Origin: an uncultured Muribaculaceae bacterium
GTDB taxonomy: Bacteria; Bacteroidota; Bacteroidia; Bacteroidales; Muribaculaceae
NCBI GenBank assembly: GCA_910588065.1
Contig: CAJUPZ010000014.1
Location: forward strand, 1 to 64,000
Direction: 5' to 3'
Length of the DNA stretch: 64,000 bases
Positions 6,574-13,766 of this stretch are shown piece after piece. Made by a program: the position numbers and the translations under genes. Numbering within the stretch: the stretch's first letter is position 1; every line of letters begins with the position of its first letter. The notes under the pieces were generated by a model. It saw only the letters and a list, made by a program, of their open reading frames with translations. It ran no database searches and was not told the DNA's origin.

Positions 6574-8142
6574 ATGAACGATCTGATAAGCGTTGTTGAC
6601 TGGAGCAGGTGGCAATTTGCTCTCACAGCCATGTACCACTGGCTGTTTGTGCCGCTGACTCTCGGCATCTCGGTGATAGTCGGTATCATGGAGACCATCT
6701 ACTACCGCACCCGTAGCCCGCGCTGGCTGGCTATCACCAAATTCTGGATGAAACTTTTCGGCATCAACTTTGCAGTGGGTGTTGCAACCGGCATTATCCT
6801 TGAATTTGAATTCGGCACCAACTGGTCCAACTACAGCTGGTTTGTCGGCGATATTTTCGGCGCGCCGCTTGCCATAGAGGGGCTTCTTGCTTTCTTCATG
6901 GAGTCGACATTCATCGCAGTGATGTTCTTCGGCTGGAAGAAGGTAAGCCCCGGTTTTCACCTTGCCGCCACATGGCTCACAGCTCTCGGCGCGTCAATCT
7001 CGGCTCTGTGGATCCTTATCGCCAACGCCTGGATGCAGTATCCGGTAGGCATGGTGTTCGACCCCGCCCAGATGCGAAATGTCATGGACAGCTTCAGCGA
7101 CGTTGTGCTCAGCCCGGTTGCCATCCACAAGTTTTTCCACGCCGTGCTCAGCGGCTGGGTGCTTGCCGGAGTGTTCGTAATCGGAGTGAGCAGCTGGTTC
7201 CTGTTGCGCAAACGTGCTGTGGATATGGCTGTCAGCTCAATAAAGATAGGTGGCTGGGTGGCCCTTGCCGGCATGATCGGCACAATGTGGACCGGTGATG
7301 GCAGCGCGCTTGATGTTGCCCGCGTGCAGCCTATGAAACTGGCCGCCATGGAGGGCCTGTATGACGGCGGATGCGACCAGAGCATAGTTGCATTCGGCAT
7401 TCTCAATCCATCCAAGTCGGTGGATAATGATGAGGACGACTTTCTGTTCTCAATCGACATTCCGTACGGCCTGTCATTCCTTGCCACCCACGATCCCCAT
7501 GCGTTTGTGCCCGGCATCAACGACCTCCTCTCAGGACGCCGCATAAACGAGCAGGGCGATACATTCTATGTTGAATCGTTTGCCGACCGTATCGCTATCG
7601 GCAAAAAAGCCCATGAGGCGCTCAGAGCATACGACATCGCCTCCGCCGAGCGCAATGAGGCCGCAATGGCTGCGGCAAAGGCCACCCTTATGGAAAACTA
7701 CCGCTTTTTCGGCTACGGCTACCTTGACTCGCCCGCCGAGGCTGTGCCTCCGGTTGCGGTGACGTTCTATTCGTTCCATATCATGGTGATTTTCGGAGGC
7801 TATCTCCTTGCCTTCATCGCAGTGGTGCTCTTCTGCGCATACCGCAAGCCCGGCTGGCTAAGTAGCAAGCTGCTCCTTTGGCTCGGCATGATAAGTGTGC
7901 CGGTGGTGTGGGTGTGCAGCGAAGCCGGCTGGGTTACAGCCGAAGTTGGCCGCCAGCCTTGGATTATCGAGGGGCTGATGCCGACAAAGGCTGCCATAAG
8001 CGATATCTCCGCGGCTACCGTGCAGACCACCTTCTGGCTATTCGCGCTGGTGTTCACCGCCTTCCTCGCAGCCGAGATGTGCATTATGCTCCGCGCCATC
8101 CGCAAGGGCTCTGAAACAGATTACGAAAACACTAAAGACTGA
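6574..8142 (+). CDS. cydA: Cytochrome bd oxidase subunit I
   Basis: CydA is the quinol-oxidising subunit of the bd-type terminal oxidase, an inner-membrane enzyme that reduces oxygen at very low concentration. At 522 aa it has the expected length and multiple membrane helices. The haem ligand His22 (M-Y-H-W-L-F-V-P-L-T-L-G), the A-I-H-K-F-F-H-A segment and the Q-loop motif G-L-S-F-L-A-T-H-D-P are present. The start ATG follows the DUF4492 gene by 36 nt and cydB follows by 5 nt. In gut Bacteroidales this oxidase allows use and removal of trace oxygen. Confidence 0.96.
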   Translation: MNDLISVVDWSRWQFALTAMYHWLFVPLTLGISVIVGIMETIYYRTRSPRWLAITKFWMKLFGINFAVGVATGIILEFEFGTNWSNYSWFVGDIFGAPLAIEGLLAFFMESTFIAVMFFGWKKVSPGFHLAATWLTALGASISALWILIANAWMQYPVGMVFDPAQMRNVMDSFSDVVLSPVAIHKFFHAVLSGWVLAGVFVIGVSSWFLLRKRAVDMAVSSIKIGGWVALAGMIGTMWTGDGSALDVARVQPMKLAAMEGLYDGGCDQSIVAFGILNPSKSVDNDEDDFLFSIDIPYGLSFLATHDPHAFVPGINDLLSGRRINEQGDTFYVESFADRIAIGKKAHEALRAYDIASAERNEAAMAAAKATLMENYRFFGYGYLDSPAEAVPPVAVTFYSFHIMVIFGGYLLAFIAVVLFCAYRKPGWLSSKLLLWLGMISVPVVWVCSEAGWVTAEVGRQPWIIEGLMPTKAAISDISAATVQTTFWLFALVFTAFLAAEMCIMLRAIRKGSETDYENTKD

Positions 8143-8147
8143 TTATT

Positions 8148-9311
8148 ATGATACAGATAGATTATCTACAGACATACTGGTGGCTGCTCATATCGCTGCT
8201 CGGCGCTCTGCTCGTGTTTCTGCTCTTTGTGCAGGGGGGACAGTCGATGCTGCTGCAGCATCTCAGCCCCGGCAGCAGAGTGATGATGGTTAATTCGCTC
8301 GGACGCAAATGGGAGCTCACCTTCACTACATTGGTAGTGTTTGGCGGGGCATTCTTCGCATCCTTCCCGCTCTTTTACAGCACCAGCTTCGGCGGCGCAT
8401 ACTGGCTTTGGATGCTTATTCTGTTCAGCTTCATCCTTCAGGCCGTGAGCTACGAATTCCGTAGCAAACCGGGCAATCTGTTCGGGGTGCGCACCTACGA
8501 TTTCTTCCTGTTTATCAACGGCTGCGTAGGCTGTATTCTTCTCGGAGTGGCTGTGGGAATGTTCTTTTTCGGTGCCGAATTCACCGTGAATATGGGCAAC
8601 ATCCTTGACCCCGGAGCACCCGTGATTTCGCAATGGGCCTCCACTCATGGCTTTGAGGCCATATTCAATTGGAAAAATCTTGTTCTCGGAGTTGCGGTGC
8701 TATTCCTTGCCCGCACACAAGCCTCGCTCTATTTTCTCAGCAACATCAGCGGAGCGCCCAAGCTTGCAAAGCGTTTCCGCCGCAGCGTGCTTGTCAACGG
8801 CGCGGTATTTGTTGTGTTCTTCCTCTTTTTCCTCGGTCTGCTCCTCACAGCCAAGGGTCTGCATACCGTGGATGAGTACGGAGTGTCGCTCCACCCCGAT
8901 TCCTTTGAGTGGGTCGACTACAAATATCTGCACAACTTCCTGCAGATGTGGTGGGTGGCCGTGATATTCCTCATTGGTGTCGCGGCTGTGCTCTACGCCA
9001 TAGTGCGCAGCGCGTTCAGCCAATCATACACCAAGGGTATCTGGTTTAGCGGCATCGGCACCGTGCTGGTGGTGCTGTGCCTCTTCTGGGTATCCGGATT
9101 CAACGGCACCGCCTACTACCCCTCGCTGCTTGACCCCTCCAGCTCCCTGACCATCCACAACAGCTCGTCGAGCCACTTTACCCTTCAGACCATGAGCTGG
9201 GTGTCGCTCATCACCCCCTTTGTTGTGGCCTACATAGCATACGTGTGGCATTCGATGGACCGCAAGCCGATCACTCCCGAAGAAATGAAATCTTCCGACC
9301 ATAAATATTGA
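8148..9311 (+). CDS. cydB: Cytochrome bd oxidase subunit II
   Basis: CydB is the second membrane subunit of the bd oxidase and forms a heterodimer with CydA. The 387-aa protein has eight or so hydrophobic helices. It also has typical segments such as F-V-Q-G-G-Q-S-M and S-Y-E-F-R-S-K-P-G near the N-terminus and middle. It begins 5 nt after cydA, so translation is likely coupled. A short GC-rich hairpin (9319-9341) follows the stop codon. No cydDC-type transporter genes lie next to it. Confidence 0.95.
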   Translation: MIQIDYLQTYWWLLISLLGALLVFLLFVQGGQSMLLQHLSPGSRVMMVNSLGRKWELTFTTLVVFGGAFFASFPLFYSTSFGGAYWLWMLILFSFILQAVSYEFRSKPGNLFGVRTYDFFLFINGCVGCILLGVAVGMFFFGAEFTVNMGNILDPGAPVISQWASTHGFEAIFNWKNLVLGVAVLFLARTQASLYFLSNISGAPKLAKRFRRSVLVNGAVFVVFFLFFLGLLLTAKGLHTVDEYGVSLHPDSFEWVDYKYLHNFLQMWWVAVIFLIGVAAVLYAIVRSAFSQSYTKGIWFSGIGTVLVVLCLFWVSGFNGTAYYPSLLDPSSSLTIHNSSSSHFTLQTMSWVSLITPFVVAYIAYVWHSMDRKPITPEEMKSSDHKY

Positions 9312-9318
9312 TTGAGGA

Positions 9319-9341
9319 TGCACCCGCTTAAGGCGGGTGCA
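9319..9341 (+). terminator. Hairpin after cydB
   Basis: TGCACCCGC (9319-9327) pairs with GCGGGTGCA (9333-9341), 9 bp, followed by CCTTG. The T-tract is poor, so it may be a weak terminator or the edge of the adjoining repeat block. Confidence 0.55.
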
Positions 9342-9349
9342 CCTTGTAT

Positions 9350-9494
9350 GGGCGCCGATATATCGCGTCCGCCTCATCCTATCCACCGCATAGGGCGTCG
9401 GAGACGTCTGAGCGCAGGATGCGCGAATATTTTGTTAACCGGGCACGCAGTGCTCGGATTCCCGGCCACAAACGCAGATGGTGCCGGAGGTACC
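9350..9494 (+). repeat. Intergenic repeat block, copies of both repeat types
   Basis: Positions 9350-9427 carry a block that recurs on the opposite strand at about 31235-31310, with shared core CATCCTATCCACCGCATAGG and GAGACGTCTGAGCGCAGGAT. It is joined to the two-part hairpin element: CCGGGCACGCAGTGCTCGG at 9439-9457 (8-bp stem with one G-U), a 22-nt spacer and GGTGCCGGAGGTACC at 9480-9494. Open frames here are translations of the repeat and not genes. Confidence 0.8.
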
Positions 9495-9563
9495 ACACCT
9501 CCTACCACAATCAGCTAACCCTTTTATTCAAACTACTCAAAACTTAAATTTCGAACTAAAATT

Positions 9564-9595
9564 ATTGCAAACCTCCCCGTTTTACTCTAACTTTG
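9564..9595 (+). promoter_or_regulatory. Promoter of first propeller lipoprotein gene
   Basis: ATTG at 9564-9567 and TAACTTTG at 9588-9595 are 20 nt apart, matching the Bacteroidota -33/-7 arrangement. The start codon is 30 nt further on. Confidence 0.65.
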
Positions 9596-9625
9596 TTCCA
9601 TACCCGAGATTGAAACAAACTGCAA

Positions 9626-10690
9626 ATGAAAATCGTTGCTATTTTCCTATTTACGCTAATTTTACTATCGTCATGTGGCGGCAATGCCGGCCACATGACG
9701 CTTGGTGAGGTGGAGTATGTTGAGTCTTTCCCAACAGAAGTGACACTGCCGAAAGTTGAGCCATACATGGCTGAGTTTGAAGGTATGGTAAGTTTCAAAG
9801 GCATAGACTCGCTTTTTGTTGGAATTCAATTTAATACAAATTATGAGTTTGGTTTATACTCGTTGGACTCCGGCAAAAAACTCGCGGATATGTTCAGACA
9901 TGGACAAGGTCCGGGTGAATACCAAGGCTCTCTTTCAATCAACGCCATTTACTCCGAGAACGATTCTATGTTTTTACAGGTACAAGAAAATGCTAAAGAT
10001 CGTATTCTCAAGGTGAATCTTACCGCAACCGCTGACAGCGGGAAGGAGGTGATTACGGATGCCTACTATCCCTCTCTTTTCTTTATGAGTAAAAACATAA
10101 TACCGCTCGGATGCGACACATTTGTGGCCGTCCATGGCAGTTACGATTACCCTGCTACAGTAAGATATTTAGTTGATTCTGTCGGCAAGCATGAACTCAA
10201 GGCGATGGAGAGTATAAACAAAGGTTGGCAAGGCGTTGACCCAAATACCGTTTCGGGTATAATAGCCTTGCTTCCCGGGGATTCCATGATTGTAGAAGCT
10301 TCAGGGCGATTGAATCAAATATTTGTATATTCGGTGCATAACGAATCTGTAAGGAAAACAATTTGTGTTGGCAATGAACTGACTCCTGTGCCTGAAGACA
10401 CCCAGCTTAATAAGTTAAACCGGTTGAATACGTATCAAACAATTCAGGTGACAGACAAGTTGGTTTATTTTATGTACTATGGAGGTAAGGAGAGAGGATA
10501 TTATGAAAATGAAGGCAACTCTGAAATACAAGTATTTGACGCATCAATGAATCCGGTTGCAAGAATAAAGTTACCTATTGTGGCACAAGGGTTCTACGTC
10601 AGCCCCAAGGGAATGCTATATGCACTCAATCCACTTGGCGACTCCGAATACTTCTACCGCTGGGATATAAGTAACATCATCAAACTTTGA
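9626..10690 (+). CDS. BF3164-like six-bladed propeller lipoprotein
   Basis: This 354-aa lipoprotein (lipobox L-L-S-S-C, Cys17) is of the BF3164/TolB-like six-bladed beta-propeller type that is greatly expanded in Bacteroidales. The G-Q-G-P-G-E-Y motif (about residue 94-100) is characteristic, followed by repeated strands such as R-I-L-K-V-N-L and I-Q-V-F-D-A-S. It should be anchored in the outer membrane or facing the periplasm. Its role is unknown. It lies in a repeat-rich segment together with the DUF4221-like gene at 11199. Its codon use is more AT-rich than its neighbours, which fits accessory DNA. A strong hairpin (9670-9699) lies over the lipobox codons. Confidence 0.8.
   Translation: MKIVAIFLFTLILLSSCGGNAGHMTLGEVEYVESFPTEVTLPKVEPYMAEFEGMVSFKGIDSLFVGIQFNTNYEFGLYSLDSGKKLADMFRHGQGPGEYQGSLSINAIYSENDSMFLQVQENAKDRILKVNLTATADSGKEVITDAYYPSLFFMSKNIIPLGCDTFVAVHGSYDYPATVRYLVDSVGKHELKAMESINKGWQGVDPNTVSGIIALLPGDSMIVEASGRLNQIFVYSVHNESVRKTICVGNELTPVPEDTQLNKLNRLNTYQTIQVTDKLVYFMYYGGKERGYYENEGNSEIQVFDASMNPVARIKLPIVAQGFYVSPKGMLYALNPLGDSEYFYRWDISNIIKL
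9670..9699 (+). other. Hairpin inside coding sequence over lipobox
   Basis: GTCATGTGGCGGC (9670-9682) pairs with GCCG and CCACATGAC (9686-9699), a 13-bp stem with one bulged G and an AAT loop. It covers codons 15-25 including the lipobox Cys codon (9674-9676). Confidence 0.75.
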
Positions 10691-10703
10691 TTAAACAATA
10701 GGG

Positions 10704-10729
10704 AGGGGACAGCGCAAAAGCTGTCCCTT
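10704..10729 (+). terminator. Hairpin after propeller gene
   Basis: GGGACAGC and GCTGTCCC form the core of a 10-bp stem, followed by TTATCTC. The T-tract is short, so it is a likely but weak terminator. Confidence 0.6.
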
Positions 10730-11077
10730 ATCTCGCATATCTCCCATTTATTGACCACCTGCCCGCCGCCTCCCTCTTCTCTCCCTCTCTCGCGACCCCC
10801 TCACAGGGGTCTTATGGGCTGTGGGCGACCTGAACGCGTGGTCTCGCCTACGGCTCCACCAACGCGCTACTACCTTGCCACCCGCTCGCCGCGGGTGATG
10901 AGCGCCCGCATCAAACCCACGGAGAACCGGTCTATCCAAAAACAACCCGCGGGTGATGATTGCCGCGTAGGTTATAAGAGCAATATAATGATTATAGAAA
11001 AACTTTTCTATAGAAAGATTTTTATATACGATACTCAGATTATTGCATATCATTTGGGTATATATCACTTATGGCAT
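10730..11077. other. Gene-free accessory segment
   Basis: This stretch holds no convincing gene. A GC-rich part (about 10755-10965) contains CCGCGGGTGATGA twice (10889-10901 and 10947-10959). It is followed by AT-rich DNA with a perfect 9-bp inverted repeat TATAGAAAA/TTTTCTATA (10993-11012, 2-nt loop). The boundary between GC-rich and AT-rich DNA near 10975 looks like a junction. Confidence 0.5.
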
Positions 11078-11104
11078 TGTTTTGTTACCCCTGCCGGACT
11101 TTTT
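11078..11104 (+). pseudogene. Remnant of a third propeller lipoprotein gene
   Basis: These 27 nt are identical to 12243-12269, near the 3' end of the DUF4221-like gene. In frame they encode C-F-V-T-P-A-G-L-F, as in the intact gene. Flanking bases diverge at once on both sides. The best reading is the decayed 3' end of a former tandem copy. Confidence 0.65.
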
Positions 11105-11198
11105 TTGAAAAACATTTTGTTGCGTTGGAAGATATGTATACATTTGCGGAGTGAGTGTAAGCCATGACAGGTTGCGCATAACAATATAAATTTAAACT

Positions 11199-12338
11199 AT
11201 GACAAAAAGAATCATCAATGGAGCCGCAGTAGCGGCATTGGCTGTGGCTGTGTGCATGGTTTCATGCACACAGCCAAAATCTCAGAGGCAAAACATTGCA
11301 TCGTTGGTCGAGGCCGAGCCTTGCATGGTGCCTCTTGATTCTGTTACCACGCAGATTACAAGATATATGCAGCTTTACGATGACAGCACGCTCACTTTTT
11401 ATAATCAGGGCAATCATGATATTTGTGTGGTGAATCTTAACACAATGTCCACCCGTAAAATTCCTCTGTCCAAGCAAGGTCCTAATGGAATTCCTTGGCT
11501 GGATTCGTACTGTTATTTGCCGGATACCACATGGGTTTTTGTGGCCTTGACCCGTGAAATTATTGCTATTGACAGGCAAGGGAATGTCCTTACAAAAATG
11601 ACAATGCTGCGGGAGCAATCAAATGGGGCTCCATTTGAGTACGCCGTCAGTCCATATCCAAGAACTACCGCGCCATATTTGATTCTGGATAAAAAGCATA
11701 TTTTTGCAGGTTATGATGGGCGTTCTTTTGAAGGTCAGCCCTTTGGCTCGCTGTTGATTTATGATGAGGACGCTAATGAATGTATAACGGGTAATCCGTA
11801 TCCGGAGGTGTACGGAGATCCGGGTGACAAGTGGGGCGTATTCGATTATCGAGCTATTTCATATACTCCAATTTTTGAAAATAAGTTGCTGATTAATTAC
11901 CCCGCATCGGATAGTCTGTATCTATATGATCCGAAAACTCAATTGCGGGAACCGATATATGCGGCATGGTCATCAGAAACTAATATCCATAAGAATCCTT
12001 ACTCCGGATCTGATGCTTGGGCGAGAAATTACCTTGAGCAATATGCCTACATTGCGGTGCTGTACGATAAATATAATAAGGTGTATTATCGTATGCTGCG
12101 CTTGCCGTTAGAGGACTATGATGCAAATATGGATTTAAAGGATGCTGTCAATTATAAACCTATTGCGGTGATAGTGCTTGACGAAGATTTCCGGATAATT
12201 GGAGAAACGGTTTTGCCCGAGGGTTTATATTTTCCTGCTTTCTGTTTTGTTACCCCTGCCGGACTTTTTGTGAATACGGAATCGGATGATGATGATTTTA
12301 TGAAATTCCGCGTGTTTAAATTGAAAATAGACAGATGA
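11199..12338 (+). CDS. DUF4221-like beta-propeller lipoprotein
   Basis: This 379-aa lipoprotein (lipobox M-V-S-C, Cys23) probably folds as a six-bladed propeller of the DUF4221 type. The signature K-Q-G-P-N-G-I near residue 95 and the repeated I-A-I-D-R-Q-G-N and L-Y-L-Y-D-P-K blade motifs support this. The product is expected at the outer membrane or periplasm and its role is unknown. As in its upstream neighbour, a 13-bp hairpin (11246-11275) covers the lipobox codons, although the sequences are unrelated. A 27-nt fragment of a related gene lies upstream at 11078. I see no clear TAnnTTTG box in the leader. Confidence 0.75.
   Translation: MTKRIINGAAVAALAVAVCMVSCTQPKSQRQNIASLVEAEPCMVPLDSVTTQITRYMQLYDDSTLTFYNQGNHDICVVNLNTMSTRKIPLSKQGPNGIPWLDSYCYLPDTTWVFVALTREIIAIDRQGNVLTKMTMLREQSNGAPFEYAVSPYPRTTAPYLILDKKHIFAGYDGRSFEGQPFGSLLIYDEDANECITGNPYPEVYGDPGDKWGVFDYRAISYTPIFENKLLINYPASDSLYLYDPKTQLREPIYAAWSSETNIHKNPYSGSDAWARNYLEQYAYIAVLYDKYNKVYYRMLRLPLEDYDANMDLKDAVNYKPIAVIVLDEDFRIIGETVLPEGLYFPAFCFVTPAGLFVNTESDDDDFMKFRVFKLKIDR
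11246..11275 (+). other. Hairpin inside coding sequence over lipobox
   Basis: GGCTGTGTGCATG (11246-11258) and CATGCACACAGCC (11263-11275) form a perfect 13-bp stem with a GTTT loop. It covers codons 16-26, including the Cys23 codon at 11265-11267. Confidence 0.85.
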
Positions 12339-12407
12339 AGCACCTGAAATTTATCTTTGTAGCCGAAGTGCTGTCCATTTTGATTTTGGATACGCTTTAG
12401 CAAACTG

Positions 12408-12439
12408 TTTGCGCAATTCGAAAAAAATAGTTACCTTTG
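12408..12439 (+). promoter_or_regulatory. Promoter of rpsF operon
   Basis: TTTG at 12408-12411 and TACCTTTG at 12432-12439 are separated by 20 nt, a textbook Bacteroidota -33/-7 pair. The leader to rpsF is about 55-60 nt. Another TATCTTTG occurs near 12351 without a clear -33. Confidence 0.8.
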
Positions 12440-12444
12440 CGGTC

Positions 12445-12471
12445 GCTTTAGGACACACTGAGTGCTAAAGC
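12445..12471 (+). promoter_or_regulatory. Leader hairpin of rpsF operon
   Basis: GCTTTAG (12445-12451) pairs with CTAAAGC (12465-12471), with a possible inner CAC/GTG extension. It lies in the 5' leader of the S6-S18-L9 operon, where autoregulatory leaders are known in other bacteria. I do not see the CCG-type S6:S18 binding motif, so a role is unproven. Confidence 0.45.
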
Positions 12472-12501
12472 ACATAAAATCAATTAAATCATTCACCAAA
12501 C

Positions 12502-12876
12502 ATGAAGTACGAAACCGTTTTCATTTTAACTCCCGTTTTGTCTGACGCCCAGATGAAGGAAGCGGTAGAAAAGTTTGCGACTGTGCTCACCGACAACGGT
12601 GCCACCATCGTGAACCAGGAGCTTTGGGGCCTGCGCAAGCTCGCTTATCCCATTGAAAAGAAGTCTACCGGCTTTTACGCTCTCATCGAATTTGACGGCG
12701 AACCCTCTATCGTCAAGAAACTTGAAACAGCTTATCGCCGCGACGAGCGTGTGATCCGCTTCCTCACTTTCCGTCTTGACAAGTACGCTGCCGAGTACGC
12801 TGAAAAGCGCCGCAGCATCCGCGCCGGCAAAGCCGCTACTAAAGAAGAAGTTGTAACCGAAACTAAGGAGAACTAA
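12502..12876 (+). CDS. rpsF: 30S ribosomal protein S6
   Basis: S6 binds 16S rRNA as a heterodimer with S18 in the platform of the small subunit. The 124-aa protein starts M-K-Y-E-T-V-F-I-L-T-P-V, typical of the family, and has the R-R-D-E-R-V-I-R-F-L-T motif before an acidic/basic C-terminal tail. It is the first gene of an operon with rpsR (3 nt later) and rplI. A canonical promoter lies upstream. Confidence 0.97.
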   Translation: MKYETVFILTPVLSDAQMKEAVEKFATVLTDNGATIVNQELWGLRKLAYPIEKKSTGFYALIEFDGEPSIVKKLETAYRRDERVIRFLTFRLDKYAAEYAEKRRSIRAGKAATKEEVVTETKEN

Positions 12877-12879
12877 CCA

Positions 12880-13149
12880 ATGGCACAAGCTCAATCTGAA
12901 ATCCGCTACCTCACTCCCCTGTCGGTAGACGTGAAGAAAAAGAAATATTGCCGTTTCAAACGCAGCGGCATCAAATATATCGACTACAAGGATCCCGAAT
13001 TCCTCAAAAAGTTCCTCAACGAACAGGGTAAAATCCTTCCCCGTCGCATCACCGGAACTTCTCTCAAGTTCCAGCGCCGTGTTGCCCAGGCTGTAAAGCG
13101 TGCCCGTCACCTCGCTCTGCTGCCCTACGTAACTGACCTTATGAAATAA
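12880..13149 (+). CDS. rpsR: 30S ribosomal protein S18
   Basis: S18 is the partner of S6 in the 30S subunit platform. At 89 aa it is complete, with the K-Y-I-D-Y-K-D core, L-P-R-R-I-T-G-T and the basic C-terminus Q-A-V-K-R-A-R-H-L-A-L-L-P. The start follows rpsF by 3 nt, so the two are translated in close coupling. No ssb or priB gene lies between them, unlike in many other bacteria. Confidence 0.97.
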   Translation: MAQAQSEIRYLTPLSVDVKKKKYCRFKRSGIKYIDYKDPEFLKKFLNEQGKILPRRITGTSLKFQRRVAQAVKRARHLALLPYVTDLMK

Positions 13150-13179
13150 TAACCCCCACTCACTAAAAACCAAGGAATC

Positions 13180-13623
13180 ATGAAGATCATTCTCAAGGAA
13201 GATATACCCTCCCTCGGCTATAAGGACGACGTGGTGGAAGTTAAAAACGGCTATGGCCGCAACTACCTCATCCCCCAGGGTAAAGCCGTTATCGCAAGCG
13301 AGAGCGCTCTCAAAGTGCTCGCTGAAAACCAGCGCCAGCGCGCCCACAAGCTCGCCAAGCTCAAGGCTGATGCCGAGGCTGTTGCAGAGCAGCTTAAGGG
13401 TGTGAGCCTCACTATCGGTGCGAAGACAAGCTCTACAGGCACTATCTTCGGTTCTGTAAACAACATCCAGATTGCCGAAGCGCTCGAAAAGCTCGGTCAC
13501 AACATCGACCGCAAAATCATCGTTATCAAAGACTCTGTCAAAGAGGTTGGTAAGTACAACGCTGTTATCAAGCTCCACAAGGAAGTCAGCGTTGACATCC
13601 CCTTCGAGGTAATCCCCGAATAA
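13180..13623 (+). CDS. rplI: 50S ribosomal protein L9
   Basis: L9 binds 23S rRNA near the L1 stalk and helps keep the reading frame. The 147-aa protein has the family N-terminus M-K-I-I-L-K-E-D-I-P-S-L-G with V-K-N-G-Y-G-R-N-Y-L-I-P, a long central helix and the globular C-terminal domain. It is the last gene of the operon, 30 nt after rpsR, and is followed by a strong terminator at 13647. Confidence 0.97.
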   Translation: MKIILKEDIPSLGYKDDVVEVKNGYGRNYLIPQGKAVIASESALKVLAENQRQRAHKLAKLKADAEAVAEQLKGVSLTIGAKTSSTGTIFGSVNNIQIAEALEKLGHNIDRKIIVIKDSVKEVGKYNAVIKLHKEVSVDIPFEVIPE

Positions 13624-13646
13624 ATCATCCCTACATAACTCTCGAG

Positions 13647-13686
13647 GGCATCGGCAGTCTGACTGCCGATGCCTTTCTGTGTTTTT
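13647..13686 (+). terminator. Terminator of rpsF-rpsR-rplI operon
   Basis: GGCATCGGCAGT (13647-13658) pairs perfectly with ACTGCCGATGCC (13662-13673) over 12 bp with a 3-nt loop. It is followed by a T-rich stretch TTTCTGTGTTTTT. Confidence 0.9.
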
Positions 13687-13766
13687 GCACTTACTGCGGA
13701 TTATTGTGCAGTTGTTTGGAAGTTGTCGCTTCTTCTTGCTAAATTAGCCGATTATTTGAACTGCTG

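Noticed and set aside
6139..6960. 273-codon minus-strand frame over the DUF4492/cydA start
   Set aside because: It covers the cyd promoter, the DUF4492 gene and the 5' end of cydA and has no recognisable domain.
9344..9547. Short plus-strand frames in the repeat block after cydB
   Set aside because: They translate the intergenic repeats; similar peptides arise from the repeat at 30775-31041. These are not genes.
10741..11167. 138-codon plus-strand frame between the propeller genes
   Set aside because: The first part is Pro/Arg-rich translation of repeat DNA and the last part holds the 27-nt gene remnant; there is no plausible start region.
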